IMG/VR virus record: IMGVR_UViG_3300027763_000278
Location: 1 to 21,004 of that record
Length of the DNA stretch: 21,004 nt
DNA from: a virus
Direction: 5' to 3' (one strand)
The notes beneath the pieces are model-generated. The model made no database searches and was not told the DNA's origin. It saw only the letters and a program-made list of their open reading frames with translations. This document shows positions 1 to 7,346 of this stretch, piece after piece. A program made the position numbers and the translations under genes. How positions within the stretch are numbered: position 1 is the stretch's first letter; each line of letters opens with the position of its first letter.

Positions 1-18
1 TCTCCAAATAGTTAAATT

Positions 19-762
19 TTACCTGACCCGACCCTCTTGATACGCTACCATGATTTCATCAGATAACGCTTCATAGCGGTTAGGATCTTGCATTTTCAGC
101 CGAATAAGGTCAGCCCTTCGATATACTTTCTTTGATGATTCACCAGAACCACCTGTATCAACTCCAACGGCTCTAAGAGTTTGCTTTCGAGATGCTTCTC
201 CCGCATCACTTACTTGCTTATTCTTAACACCACGAAGCTGCTTGTAGGTAGATAGTAACTCATTGGCTGAATCATAATCATATCCCGCATCGGCTTGCTC
301 AAATAACTTAATGCGAACAGGGCTAGACTTCACCCAATTTGCAAACTCTTGATCTTTAGCGATGTCGCCAAAATCAGGATGTTCTTGTGCCAACCTCTGC
401 TGAATTTGTGCCTTCTTCATCTCAAGAGTCGCATGGCGAGCCGCTTGGATGTCGGGGTGATTATCAACAGTCCTCTGAATTGCTTTCTGTGGATTCTCAA
501 AGAAATCTACTTCAGGCTCTTCCTGTCTAGTCTGCTGTTGTCTTGAACCAAGGTTCTGTTTAATGAGTTCATCGGCTAACTTACGGACTTCGCCTACTTC
601 TTGTGCTTGCTTTCCAATGAGCTTTTCAGCCTCTTGGTGCATCCTCACAATTTCGTCTAAACTTTTATCCCTGTATTTCTCAGGAAGTTCAGGCTTTTGC
701 TCAATCCTCTGCTCTTCGATCTCTAACTCACCCAACTCTTCTTTGTCATTGTCAACTAACAT
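19..762 (-). CDS. Putative phage scaffolding protein
   Basis: The protein is about 247 residues, highly charged and predicted mostly helical. It has an acidic N-terminus (EELGELEIEEQ) followed by the segment PEKYRDKSLDEIVRMHQEAE and a Gln/Glu-rich middle. This composition and its place after the portal in a TerS-TerL-portal order fit a head scaffold that guides capsid assembly and is then removed. A major capsid gene would be expected next, just left of the window. The ATG at 762 has AGGAAG upstream. A TTG eight codons earlier (786) is also in frame but has no better ribosome site, so I prefer the ATG. The scaffold role rests on position, composition and memory of similar phage proteins; no catalytic motif is present or expected. 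Confidence 0.65.
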   Translation of the reverse strand: MLVDNDKEELGELEIEEQRIEQKPELPEKYRDKSLDEIVRMHQEAEKLIGKQAQEVGEVRKLADELIKQNLGSRQQQTRQEEPEVDFFENPQKAIQRTVDNHPDIQAARHATLEMKKAQIQQRLAQEHPDFGDIAKDQEFANWVKSSPVRIKLFEQADAGYDYDSANELLSTYKQLRGVKNKQVSDAGEASRKQTLRAVGVDTGGSGESSKKVYRRADLIRLKMQDPNRYEALSDEIMVAYQEGRVR

Positions 763-819
763 ACTTCTTCCTTTTCCTGCCGTCAATCGGTTGTAGGAGA
801 TTCAACTCGGCATAATTGC

Positions 820-1047
820 TTATGAGTTGAGTTTGCGCTCAGACTTCAACTTGTCGTTATGGCTTTTATCAAACTTGGCGTGAGCCGTTGGGAATGAACC
901 AGACCATCCTTCAAGCCTAAAATAAGGCGCAGATAAAGTGCGATGAGATTCCTCACCACACTCACAAATAAGACTCGCTGTCTCATAAACAGTAAGTCTC
1001 GAAGTTTTATGCCCATTTACACAGGCAAATTCATACATTCTTTTCAT
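820..1047 (-). CDS. Small zinc ribbon (FmdB-like) protein
   Basis: A 75-residue protein starting MKRMYEFACVNGH, with a Cys-x3-His pair near residues 9-13 and a second pair, CECG, near residues 29-31. This pattern is typical of the short FmdB-type zinc ribbon. The C-terminal third is basic and polar (HAKFDKSHNDKLKSERK). Small proteins of this type are common between portal and scaffold genes in podovirus-like phages, and their role is unknown. The reading frame overlaps the end of the upstream small gene by 17 bases, consistent with coupled translation. A start at the second Met (1038) is possible. The zinc-binding call is based on the visible Cys/His spacing; any function in head assembly or regulation is a guess. 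Confidence 0.7.
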   Translation of the reverse strand: MKRMYEFACVNGHKTSRLTVYETASLICECGEESHRTLSAPYFRLEGWSGSFPTAHAKFDKSHNDKLKSERKLNS

Positions 1048-1270
1048 TTAAGTCCTCAAATGCTCTTTCGCTGACTTGTTTTAAGTTTTTCAGCCAAATA
1101 AGGATTGATAACTCACCTTTTCTGAATTGTAGACTTTTTTCATCTGCAATTGTTGAAATATTATTCAAAGGTTCTATCATTTTGTCAATATCTTCCATCA
1201 AATCTATCCAACCTTGTGTGGACATTGTGGAAAATCTCTCTTCATAGTACTTTTGAAGTTCTTGGTTCAT
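1031..1270 (-). CDS. Hypothetical small phage head-region protein
   Basis: A 79-residue protein, largely alpha-helical and acidic in character, with the segment FRKGELSILIWLKNLKQVSE near the C-terminus. Its ATG overlaps the portal stop codon in an ATGA junction, so it is probably translated by ribosomes finishing the portal. It also overlaps the following zinc ribbon gene. I do not recognise a named family. Position between portal and scaffold suggests a minor head or connector role, or an accessory protein, but nothing in the sequence shows which. Confidence 0.7.
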   Translation of the reverse strand: MNQELQKYYEERFSTMSTQGWIDLMEDIDKMIEPLNNISTIADEKSLQFRKGELSILIWLKNLKQVSERAFEDLNEKNV

Positions 1271-3234
1271 TGTCTAGTCATCTGTTTTTCAACAATCTTA
1301 GCCTTGTTCTGAATATCCGCTTCTTTAAGCATCAGTTCAGCAACCTTGACACGCTTATCAAACTCTTTTGAAGCTAAAGCGTCATCAGTAGGGAGGTTCT
1401 TGGTGTTGGCCGCCATACTCTTTGCTTGCAACTCAATAGGCATCAATTGCGCTTCAGTCAATAACTTTTGCGCTTCAGCCTTATTCTGCTCCGCTTGAGT
1501 CGTTTGGACTGCAATCTGAGCCTGTGCCAGTTGCATAGCCAATTGTTGTTGCATCTGAGCCGCTTGCTGGGCTTGTGGATCAGCTTGAGACATCTTGTCG
1601 AGCATACCAATCAACTCATATCTGTTTGATAGAGAAGAATTAGCCATAATGCCCTTCAAAATGATAGGCAAAACAGGCGTATTCGGGCCAAGAGTTTGGA
1701 GTAAACCAATCATCTGCTGTTGTTCATGCTCACGAGCAATGATTCCCAAGGCAGCAGTCGGAATAAACTTCATGTCCACAGTAGGATAACGCTCGGGATC
1801 GAACTGCATATAGCGGTAGGCGGCTTTGGTGATGAAGGGGATCATAAAATCCTCTTGGAAGTTCACCAAGGTACGCTTGTATTTCTTGATAATCGAGGCT
1901 ACTGCCATCGAAATACCGCCCTGACCACCATCCCTAGCAACGGCAGATACCATTCCCTGAGAGTCAAGAGTGCCTGTTGCCATTAAAAGCATACGCTCAA
2001 ACTCTTTAGCAGTTGTCAGGTTCGAGCCATCAGTATTGCCGAACTTGAATGGGAACAGAATCTCATTGGGATTGCCGTTTGTCAGGATAGCCTTGCCTGG
2101 CTTAACTTCAAACTTAGCACCCCGTGGGAGACGAGTGGCATCCATAGCCATCATTGGGCTAGTTGTGAGGGCTAGTGAATCTAAGTGTGAACGAACTTGG
2201 GCATCTATAGCTTTTTGTGAGTTGTAAGCCTTCTCAACAGTACCACGACCCAACAAGCGATTAGGAACTGTATCGTCCTGATAAGCAAGGATTGGGCGAT
2301 CCTTCATCATGTATGGGTTCTTCTCTGCCTTCAGAAGAGTCCCATCATTGGCAATCACGACAATTGCTTCGACCAAATCGGAATAATCGTCTTGGATAGA
2401 ATCTTCAGGGAATAAGTCTTCTACTTCTTCACCATCTTCTAGGTTCTCAAGATACTCTCTAGGAACTAGTCCATAGTAAGTAAGAAGTTTTACTTTATCG
2501 TCTTCGTACTGAGTAATCTCTTGAGTAGGCTCTAAGTCAGAATCCATAGAGTCAGTTCCGACTTCTACCTTGCGATAAATGCCATCTTCTTGACCTTTGA
2601 CGACCTTATGGATAGAGACATACTTCTCAATAGCCACGCCCATACAGTCATCAATAGACGTTCCATTAGGGTCAAACAAGAAGTTACGGGGGTTAACAGG
2701 AACAATCTTGACTGCAATGCGGTCTTGTTCTACCACTCCGATAGCGGCTTGACCCGTTTGACCAGGTATTGCCTGAGTAGCAGGAACAAAGACTTTTTCT
2801 GTTTTGACAACAATCTCACCGATTCCCGTACCATAAAGTTCAGCAAGTAGCTCAATTTGGTCGATTGCTTTGCGAATCTTATCAACCTTGAAGTCTTCCA
2901 TCAGTTGAGCCTTGATAGCTTCAACGTCTAGAGGGCTACCATTGACATCACGAATATCGTCTTGGATGTCAAAGAACTCACCCTGACCAAAGATGGCTTC
3001 CATGATTTCGGCATGGCGTGTCTCTACTGCTTGTTGGGTAGCGGGAGTGACGATACGGCTACGCTCAGAGTCACGGGTTTTGTCTTGGACATCCCACTCA
3101 CCATTGAAGATACGCTCATACTCTAGCCAATCAGATAGATAGTTTGTGTCTCGATAGTCTCTCCAACGATCACAATGGTTCACTACGAAAGCGACTAACT
3201 CTTTGTCTGATTCACTAGGTTCTTGGAATTCCAT
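1267..3234 (-). CDS. Portal protein
   Basis: A protein of about 655 residues forming the dodecameric ring through which DNA enters and leaves the head. It directly follows the large terminase gene, as portals usually do. The N-terminal part is acidic, with segments such as SRIVTPATQQAVETRHAEIM. The core holds an acidic stretch and GRGTVEKAYNSQKAIDAQVR. The C-terminus is a Gln/Ala-rich predicted coiled coil (about residues 550-650, MQQQLAMQLAQAQ), like the barrel helices of long podovirus portals such as P22. The chosen ATG (3234) has AGGGG seven bases upstream and lies just after the terminase stop. A start 12 codons earlier would overlap the terminase and has no visible ribosome site. The stop forms ATGA with the next gene. 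Confidence 0.88.
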   Translation of the reverse strand: MEFQEPSESDKELVAFVVNHCDRWRDYRDTNYLSDWLEYERIFNGEWDVQDKTRDSERSRIVTPATQQAVETRHAEIMEAIFGQGEFFDIQDDIRDVNGSPLDVEAIKAQLMEDFKVDKIRKAIDQIELLAELYGTGIGEIVVKTEKVFVPATQAIPGQTGQAAIGVVEQDRIAVKIVPVNPRNFLFDPNGTSIDDCMGVAIEKYVSIHKVVKGQEDGIYRKVEVGTDSMDSDLEPTQEITQYEDDKVKLLTYYGLVPREYLENLEDGEEVEDLFPEDSIQDDYSDLVEAIVVIANDGTLLKAEKNPYMMKDRPILAYQDDTVPNRLLGRGTVEKAYNSQKAIDAQVRSHLDSLALTTSPMMAMDATRLPRGAKFEVKPGKAILTNGNPNEILFPFKFGNTDGSNLTTAKEFERMLLMATGTLDSQGMVSAVARDGGQGGISMAVASIIKKYKRTLVNFQEDFMIPFITKAAYRYMQFDPERYPTVDMKFIPTAALGIIAREHEQQQMIGLLQTLGPNTPVLPIILKGIMANSSLSNRYELIGMLDKMSQADPQAQQAAQMQQQLAMQLAQAQIAVQTTQAEQNKAEAQKLLTEAQLMPIELQAKSMAANTKNLPTDDALASKEFDKRVKVAELMLKEADIQNKAKIVEKQMTRQ

Positions 3235-3236
3235 TC

Positions 3237-4496
3237 TTATACCCCTGAAATAATATCTACTGGTTGCCATTCCTCGGAGTCATCTTCTTCCATATAAGAT
3301 GTAACTGCAAGTTGGTCAATGTAACTAAGGGAGTCAGGCAAGTCATCGTGAACCCCTTGTGCAGGGAACAGGATTAACTGGTCTACGAACTCATCCCAAT
3401 CTTCTTCCGAATTTAACACAATTCTGCCATGCTCGAACCTACCTTGTAAAGCCCAGATGATTCTGTCTGCTTTTTTTCTATTCCCGTGGGTCAAATCTAC
3501 GATATGGGCAAAGGTGTTGTTCTTTCTCATAAGGTCGCTCAGATAGGGCAAAACAGCGTTCTTTAGCGCCCCCCTCTCTATCCCCACACTAAGGGGTCGG
3601 TAGTCCCGAATAGCCATCAGAATCTTGGCAGCAGTCTCTCTGATGTCCCATCTTCCGTGTTCAATCTTCTTAACAAACCACTTCCCATCGTCTGTAACCT
3701 TTACTATCGAGATAGCAGACTCATCCAACCGCTTCTTAGAATTAGCCGCTTGTTTGGCAACTTCCTCGAATCCCGCAAGGTCAACAGCAATGTAATAGCT
3801 TCCATAATCAGGCTCAACCCCGTATTTAATCCACTCTTCCTTAAATAGGTCAGAGCCAGCATTGGTAAACGAAGCCATGTACTCTTGTTTAAAAGCAAAG
3901 GTGCTCAGGGTCTTTTTAGCACTTTCTATCTCCTTTTGGTCAATCAGAGGGTTATCAGCAGTCGTGAAGTGCCAACTCTTCCAATCAGGATCATCCTCGC
4001 TCTCGCCTAGTTTGAAGGTATCGTAAAACCAATTGCGTCCTTTAGGAGTGCCGATAAAGAGTGCTCTGCCCCGTTTATCACTCAAACTGGCTCGAATGAC
4101 CTGTTCCCATGCCTCGGGTTTGATGTCGGCTACCTCATCGAGAACGGCATAGGTCAGACTGACACCACGGAGCGTATCAGGACGATCTGCCCCACGAACG
4201 TATATCCTAGCTCCGTTTATCAGGGTAATGTCTAGGTTGTTCACATGACTGCTCTGAATAACCTCTCTGCCAAGGTCTAGCAGTAAGTCCCAGATAATCT
4301 GTCTTGATTGTCCCATAGTCGGTGAAACATAAAGAACCGCAGAGCCTTGTGGACACTTGAGTCCTTCAATCAGTAGGGTAACTGCCGCCATACGTGACTT
4401 ACCGCACCTACGCCCAGCAGCCACAACCTTGAACCGAGTCGTATCCTTAAATACCTCTTGTTGCCAAGGAAGTAGAGAGAAGTTCAGATCAGCCAT
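3237..4496 (-). CDS. terL: Terminase large subunit
   Basis: A 419-residue packaging motor and headful/end-cutting nuclease. The ATPase domain has Walker A GRRCGKS (residues 28-34) and Walker B YAVLDE (D120, E121), with a Gly-rich IGTPKGRNWF segment near 148-157 as the usual coupling motif. The C-terminal nuclease domain shows the RNase H-like acidic residues: D239 in YIAVDLAG, E306 in VGIERG, and the HDDLPDS motif around 382-388. Length and motif order match full-length phage TerL proteins, so the gene appears intact. The start overlaps the end of the preceding small gene by 8 bases, supporting co-translation with a small subunit. The portal follows immediately. Confidence 0.96.
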   Translation of the reverse strand: MADLNFSLLPWQQEVFKDTTRFKVVAAGRRCGKSRMAAVTLLIEGLKCPQGSAVLYVSPTMGQSRQIIWDLLLDLGREVIQSSHVNNLDITLINGARIYVRGADRPDTLRGVSLTYAVLDEVADIKPEAWEQVIRASLSDKRGRALFIGTPKGRNWFYDTFKLGESEDDPDWKSWHFTTADNPLIDQKEIESAKKTLSTFAFKQEYMASFTNAGSDLFKEEWIKYGVEPDYGSYYIAVDLAGFEEVAKQAANSKKRLDESAISIVKVTDDGKWFVKKIEHGRWDIRETAAKILMAIRDYRPLSVGIERGALKNAVLPYLSDLMRKNNTFAHIVDLTHGNRKKADRIIWALQGRFEHGRIVLNSEEDWDEFVDQLILFPAQGVHDDLPDSLSYIDQLAVTSYMEEDDSEEWQPVDIISGV

Positions 4497-4857
4497 ATTT
4501 AGCCTCTACATCTTCTGCATCAGGAATGGTGTCTATCACAGCAGGTTCTTGTCCCAAACCAGTGATATTGATGGTTACAGCACTTCTCTGACTCTTATCC
4601 TTTTCAAACAAAGAAACAGGAAGAGTCCTATCAAGACACATCTTCAAAGCTACCAATTGATGGGGATGCTCATCATTAAGGGCTATCTCAATAACCTTCT
4701 GAGCCACATCCTTACCTCCACTCCTAATCATCAGCTCTTTAAGCTCCTTGAGACGTTGATGGTCTGTTTTAGGTAGTACAAGGGGTGGATTGTCAGCAAA
4801 CCTCTGTATGGTCATCTTGACGCTCCCCTTTGGTCTTCCTCTTCCTCTTTTTTCCAT
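4489..4857 (-). CDS. Putative terminase small subunit (AT-hook-like N-terminus)
   Basis: A 122-residue basic-to-acidic protein. The N-terminus, RGRGRPKGSVK, resembles an AT-hook, a minor-groove DNA-binding motif. The middle is helical and contains DEHPHQLVALKMCLDRTLPVS, a segment I associate with small proteins beside phage terL genes. The C-terminus is acidic. It starts at an ATG with a perfect AAGGAGG site and overlaps terL by 8 bases. Small terminases recognise the packaging site and are typically encoded directly before terL, so that role is inferred from position plus the DNA-binding motif. A general DNA-binding protein is the alternative. Confidence 0.65.
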   Translation of the reverse strand: MEKRGRGRPKGSVKMTIQRFADNPPLVLPKTDHQRLKELKELMIRSGGKDVAQKVIEIALNDEHPHQLVALKMCLDRTLPVSLFEKDKSQRSAVTINITGLGQEPAVIDTIPDAEDVEAKYG

Positions 4858-4969
4858 TTTGTCCTCCTTGGAATGGATTAGTTCATTTTAGCTTTTTCTG
4901 AGGGATGGTGGCTCCACAAATATCTACCAACCCAACCTACCCCCTCCCCCCCTGTCTTTCCATACACCC

Positions 4970-4994
4970 AGGGTTTCTACCTAAGGGTTTCTAC
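4970..4994. repeat. Tandem direct repeat AGGGTTTCTAC x2
   Basis: Two identical 11-base units, AGGGTTTCTAC, start 14 bases apart (4970 and 4984). They share the AGGGTTT core with the palindrome at 5033, so three spaced copies of this core lie within about 70 bases. Repeats of this kind next to a small terminase gene could be binding sites for TerS or a regulator. Confidence 0.6.
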
Positions 4995-5032
4995 TACTGT
5001 ACAAGCAGCCAGGACTGTCTATACATACAGAT

Positions 5033-5047
5033 CAGGGTTTACCCTAA
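5033..5047. promoter_or_regulatory. Operator-like palindrome CAGGGTTTACCCTAA (copy 1 of 4)
   Basis: Half-sites AGGGT and ACCCT flank a two-base centre. The same element recurs at 6024, 8962 and 12789, always between genes. Copies 1 and 2 are each followed within a few bases by CCAGG. A shared phage repressor or activator site is the simplest reading; the binding protein is unknown. Confidence 0.5.
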
Positions 5048-5056
5048 CCAGGTCTA

Positions 5057-5149
5057 AATGCGAATGATTCTTATTTGCAATCAGAAGGGTGCGAATAGCA
5101 GATGCACCTTTTTAGGGTTACTTGAATCTTATTGAGAACTATTCGCATT
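5057..5149. repeat. Nested inverted repeats, including a Fur-box-like dyad
   Basis: AATGCGAAT (5057-5065) is the exact reverse complement of ATTCGCATT (5141-5149), and GCGAATAG (5091-5098) of CTATTCGC (5139-5146). The left part, TGCGAAT-7 bases-ATTTGCA (5059-5079), is itself an imperfect dyad resembling a proteobacterial Fur box. The repeats could form alternative DNA or RNA hairpins upstream of the terminase genes. Confidence 0.5.
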
Positions 5150-5175
5150 CCCTCTACTTGCTCTTCCATTAGTGT

Positions 5176-5409
5176 TTACCCTACCATTGAATCCTCTGTT
5201 TGGGGTTGTTGGTTGTTTACCGAGATTCCTAATGAATCCAAATCCATGTTGGGTCTAAACCCTTTGTTATATGCCCATTGGTACAGGTCTAGAACGTTCT
5301 CAAAGCCCTTGGTTAAATCCCCTTGACCCGCAGACAACAAAATGATTCTTTGAGGGTCTGTGAGGATTCTCAAGAAATTTCTAGTGTTAGGGCTTGAGGG
5401 TCTCGCCAT
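5176..5409 (-). CDS. Hypothetical small phage protein
   Basis: A 77-residue protein starting MARPSSPNTRNFLRIL, with a central GDLTKGFENVLDLYQWAY segment and an acidic, polar tail. It begins at an ATG with GGA close upstream and is the first gene on the minus strand left of a divergent promoter region. It precedes the terminase block but is separated from it by 318 bases. The N-terminal basic stretch could bind DNA and the size suits a small regulator, but I recognise no named family and assign no function. Confidence 0.65.
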   Translation of the reverse strand: MARPSSPNTRNFLRILTDPQRIILLSAGQGDLTKGFENVLDLYQWAYNKGFRPNMDLDSLGISVNNQQPQTEDSMVG

Positions 5410-5520
5410 TGTCCAAATATCCTAATAAATTGAATTAATTTAATTATTGCATACTTTAATTCTAAGGGTAAGTACTCATAGGGTTTTGGAGGAGTCAATA
5501 GAATCAACAAGTTACGAGAG

Positions 5521-5548
5521 TTGGCACGATTCTTCCCTGCTATATATA
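5521..5548 (+). promoter_or_regulatory. Putative sigma70-type promoter for the plus-strand cassette
   Basis: TTGGCA (5521-5526) is followed after 16 bases by TATATA (5543-5548) inside a TATATATATG run. Transcription would start near 5555 and reach the first gene's ATG about 44 bases later. It lies in a divergent gap of about 190 AT-rich bases between a minus-strand and a plus-strand gene. Confidence 0.55.
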
Positions 5549-5575
5549 TGAGAGGGTCAAATTTTCCTCTCTTTT

Positions 5576-5594
5576 ATCAACTCTTAATAGGTGT
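5576..5594 (+). repeat. Duplicated gene leader, copy 1
   Basis: The 19 bases ATCAACTCTTAATAGGTGT end in the ribosome site AGGTG just before the first gene of the cassette. The same leader with one change occurs at 6079-6097 before a later gene, and a diverged form (TTTTTAACAGGTGT) precedes the GP88-like gene. Confidence 0.6.
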
Positions 5595-5598
5595 AAAA

Positions 5599-5913
5599 AT
5601 GCGTTGTACTTACAAATACGAATTCCCCAACTTTGACTATGACATCCCACAATTACCCGATGGCTTTGTAGATGTCTCTTGGCACAATGATGTCTGCCCA
5701 TCTTTTTCTTGCGATCTGAACGAAAAACAAGAAATGGTTGTTTGGGTTGATTTTGCAGACGAAAATATGCGGGAATGCGGAGGTCAACAATTTACCCTCG
5801 TCATTCAAGAAATAGACAATGCTAGTGACCCTTTAGGTTTTGACAGTGAATTTGAAACCAACTCTTGGGACAAGCTTGTTGCCAAAATTAGCGAAATCAG
5901 GGGCAAAGCATGA
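5599..5913 (+). CDS. Hypothetical acidic protein, first gene of plus cassette
   Basis: A 104-residue acidic protein starting MRCTYKYEFPNFDYDIPQLP. It is rich in Asp, Glu, Trp and Phe and has no membrane segment. The ATG is chosen because AGGTG lies five bases upstream within a leader that is repeated before a second gene. An in-frame ATG 26 codons earlier lies upstream of the putative transcription start and has no ribosome site. The stop overlaps the next tiny gene as ATGA. I recognise no family. Early expression from the upstream promoter and an acidic small protein would suit a host take-over or DNA-mimic role, but that is speculation. Confidence 0.65.
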   Translation: MRCTYKYEFPNFDYDIPQLPDGFVDVSWHNDVCPSFSCDLNEKQEMVVWVDFADENMRECGGQQFTLVIQEIDNASDPLGFDSEFETNSWDKLVAKISEIRGKA

Positions 5914-6005
5914 ACGACAACCACAAAGACATTCTTACCGCCATTTTGGTTGGCTTAACCCTTTGTATAGGGTTGTTGGCTTACTTTGACATTTTGGTCA
6001 AATAG
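5910..6005 (+). CDS. Tiny single-pass membrane protein (31 aa)
   Basis: A 31-residue product: a short polar N-terminus (MNDNHKD) followed by one hydrophobic segment of about 20 residues (ILTAILVGLTLCIGLLAYF) and a short basic end. Its ATG overlaps the stop of the preceding gene (ATGA), the dominant junction type in this genome, which supports real translation. Function is unknown; small phage membrane peptides can act on host membrane processes, but nothing here shows it. Confidence 0.5.
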   Translation: MNDNHKDILTAILVGLTLCIGLLAYFDILVK

Positions 6006-6023
6006 AAGCTTGCAGCTAAATCA

Positions 6024-6038
6024 TAGGGTTTACCCTAA
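6024..6038. promoter_or_regulatory. Operator-like palindrome TAGGGTTTACCCTAA (copy 2 of 4)
   Basis: It is identical over 14 bases to the copy at 5033. It sits in the 96-base gap before the second leader-bearing gene, about 65 bases upstream of its ATG. No strong -35/-10 pair is obvious here. Confidence 0.5.
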
Positions 6039-6078
6039 TTTACCAGGCAAGCCCTAAATTCTAAAATTCTCTCTCTCA

Positions 6079-6097
6079 ATCAACTTTTAATAGGTGT
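6079..6097 (+). repeat. Duplicated gene leader, copy 2
   Basis: ATCAACTTTTAATAGGTGT matches the leader at 5576-5594 at 18 of 19 bases and places AGGTG at a good distance from the next ATG. The proteins that follow the two copies are not obviously related, so the leader seems to be what was copied or conserved. Confidence 0.6.
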
Positions 6098-6101
6098 TCA
6101 C

Positions 6102-6533
6102 ATGAAAAAATGGGTTAAACAAACTGTAGCTTTTCGAGGAAATATTTGTGCGGTTTATACCGACATAACCACAGACCAAAAAATCCAAGAGACAAGATTA
6201 GGTCAATGCTTTGTCTACAACACAAACAAGTTTTGTGACAAGCCAACAGAATTTTTTATCCCTCAAGAATTCGAGGGTTGGAATTTTTGGGTTGGCGGTT
6301 ATGCTTTAGATAATGGACAAACAGTATTTGAAATCGGTTCTTACTGTTGTGATGGGGATGGGATTATTCAAGTCACATTATTCACAGACGGGACAATCCA
6401 ATTGTTTGACCAAGGTCAACCCGAAATGATTCTTAGCTCCAACTTAGAAGAGGCTATGGAAAAAGCAACAGACTATATTAAGGTTTGTTATCCCGAAATT
6501 TACGAAATTAATCTTGCTCCTATTAAGAGCTGA
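6102..6533 (+). CDS. Hypothetical phage protein
   Basis: A 143-residue soluble protein with many aromatic residues and a likely beta-rich core (FEGWNFWVGGYALDNGQTVF; CCDGDGIIQVTLF). The C-terminus, around EEAMEKATDYIKVCYPEIYE, looks helical. It has five or so Cys residues but no clear metal-binding spacing. It starts at an ATG behind the duplicated AATAGGTGT leader and is followed after about 30 bases by the GP88-like gene. No known family is recognised. Confidence 0.7.
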   Translation: MKKWVKQTVAFRGNICAVYTDITTDQKIQETRLGQCFVYNTNKFCDKPTEFFIPQEFEGWNFWVGGYALDNGQTVFEIGSYCCDGDGIIQVTLFTDGTIQLFDQGQPEMILSSNLEEAMEKATDYIKVCYPEIYEINLAPIKS

Positions 6534-6563
6534 TTATCAAAATATTTTTTAACAGGTGTCAAT

Positions 6564-7346
6564 ATGCGAAATCCATACAAATTTGTCCTCCAAAATGAGG
6601 GCTTACCTTACAAAACCCTATTGGGTACAGCGTCCACAAAAACTGTCAAAGGGGAAAAGCTTGGTTACCTAACCGCTATCCTCTACCTAACACCCGATGA
6701 GAATCTATGCCCTTTGGCTAAATTAGCGGGTTGCATGGATGGCTGCCTCTATTCTGCGGGTAGAGGTGCATTTAATTCGGTTCAAAAGGCTAGACAAGCC
6801 AAAACCGATTTTTGGTATAACAACCAAAGGGCATTTTTACTTTCCCTTTGTGCGGATATTTGGCGTTTGCACTATACGTCCGCTCGAAATAATGACCAAA
6901 AGCTCCTGGTACGTTTAAATGGCACTAGTGACATCCCTTGGGAGAACTTCCCTATTTTGTTTGATGGGGATAGTGATGGAATCGGTCAAACAATTTTTCA
7001 GTTATTTCCCGATGTCCAATTTTATGATTATACAAAACACCCATCAAGAAATTTACAGGGCAAAACGTATGGAAATTATGATTTGACCTATTCATTCTCT
7101 AACATTACACCCAAACCCATTTCAATCAAAGGGCTGACAAACAAAAATAATTCTAGGGTTGCGGTAGTGTTTCAAAGAAAAGAGGACATTCCTTCAAGCT
7201 TCCGATCTTGGGAAGTTATTGATGGTGACGACACAGACGTTAGACACATAGAACCCAAAAACGTAGTTGTTGCCCTTTATGCCAAAGGGAAAGCTAAAAA
7301 AGATACTTCGGGTTTTGTTCAAATCAAGGGGCTGCACTATGTCTAA
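6564..7346 (+). CDS. GP88-family phage protein with conserved Cys motif
   Basis: A 260-residue protein I recognise as the phage 'gene product 88' family, first named in mycobacteriophages and of unknown function. Diagnostic segments are YLTAILYLTPDENLCP, a C-x7-C-x3-C cluster (C49, C57, C61, continuing LYSAGRG), VQKARQAKT, and RLNGTSDIPWE (117-127). The three cysteines with a nearby Gly-rich stretch could hold an iron-sulfur cluster or zinc, and the conserved RLNGTSD block looks like an active-site strand; both are inference. The start has the AACAGGTGT leader. The stop lies inside the next gene's start region, so the following genes are probably co-translated. Confidence 0.75.
   Translation: MRNPYKFVLQNEGLPYKTLLGTASTKTVKGEKLGYLTAILYLTPDENLCPLAKLAGCMDGCLYSAGRGAFNSVQKARQAKTDFWYNNQRAFLLSLCADIWRLHYTSARNNDQKLLVRLNGTSDIPWENFPILFDGDSDGIGQTIFQLFPDVQFYDYTKHPSRNLQGKTYGNYDLTYSFSNITPKPISIKGLTNKNNSRVAVVFQRKEDIPSSFRSWEVIDGDDTDVRHIEPKNVVVALYAKGKAKKDTSGFVQIKGLHYV

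Larger units (their letters stand above)
4858..5175. other. Repeat-rich non-coding region upstream of the terS-like gene
   Basis: 318 bases without a convincing gene. On the plus strand it holds a C5-T-C7 tract (4940-4952), so the minus strand carries G7-A-G5 followed by more short G runs, which could form a quadruplex. It also holds two AGGGTTTCTAC copies (4970-4994), one copy of the AGGGTTTACCCT palindrome (5033-5047), and two nested inverted repeats at 5057-5149. The minus-strand transcript of the terminase genes would pass through or begin here. Such a region next to terS is a plausible packaging (pac/cos) site or late promoter region; this is inference. A 32-codon minus-strand frame (5071-5169) exists but has no good ribosome site. 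Confidence 0.6.

Noticed and set aside
4357-4776. A 139-codon open frame on the plus strand across the terL/terS-like junction
   Set aside because: It is antisense to two well-supported overlapping genes, has no ribosome site or recognisable motif, and its protein composition looks random.
4970-5047. AGGGTTT repeats resembling plant telomere units
   Set aside because: There are only a few spaced copies, not a tandem array, and they lie in a phage control region; the likeness is accidental.
5071-5169. A 32-codon minus-strand frame before the terS-like gene
   Set aside because: It has no ribosome site, does not overlap its neighbour's stop, and covers the inverted repeats, which explain the sequence better.
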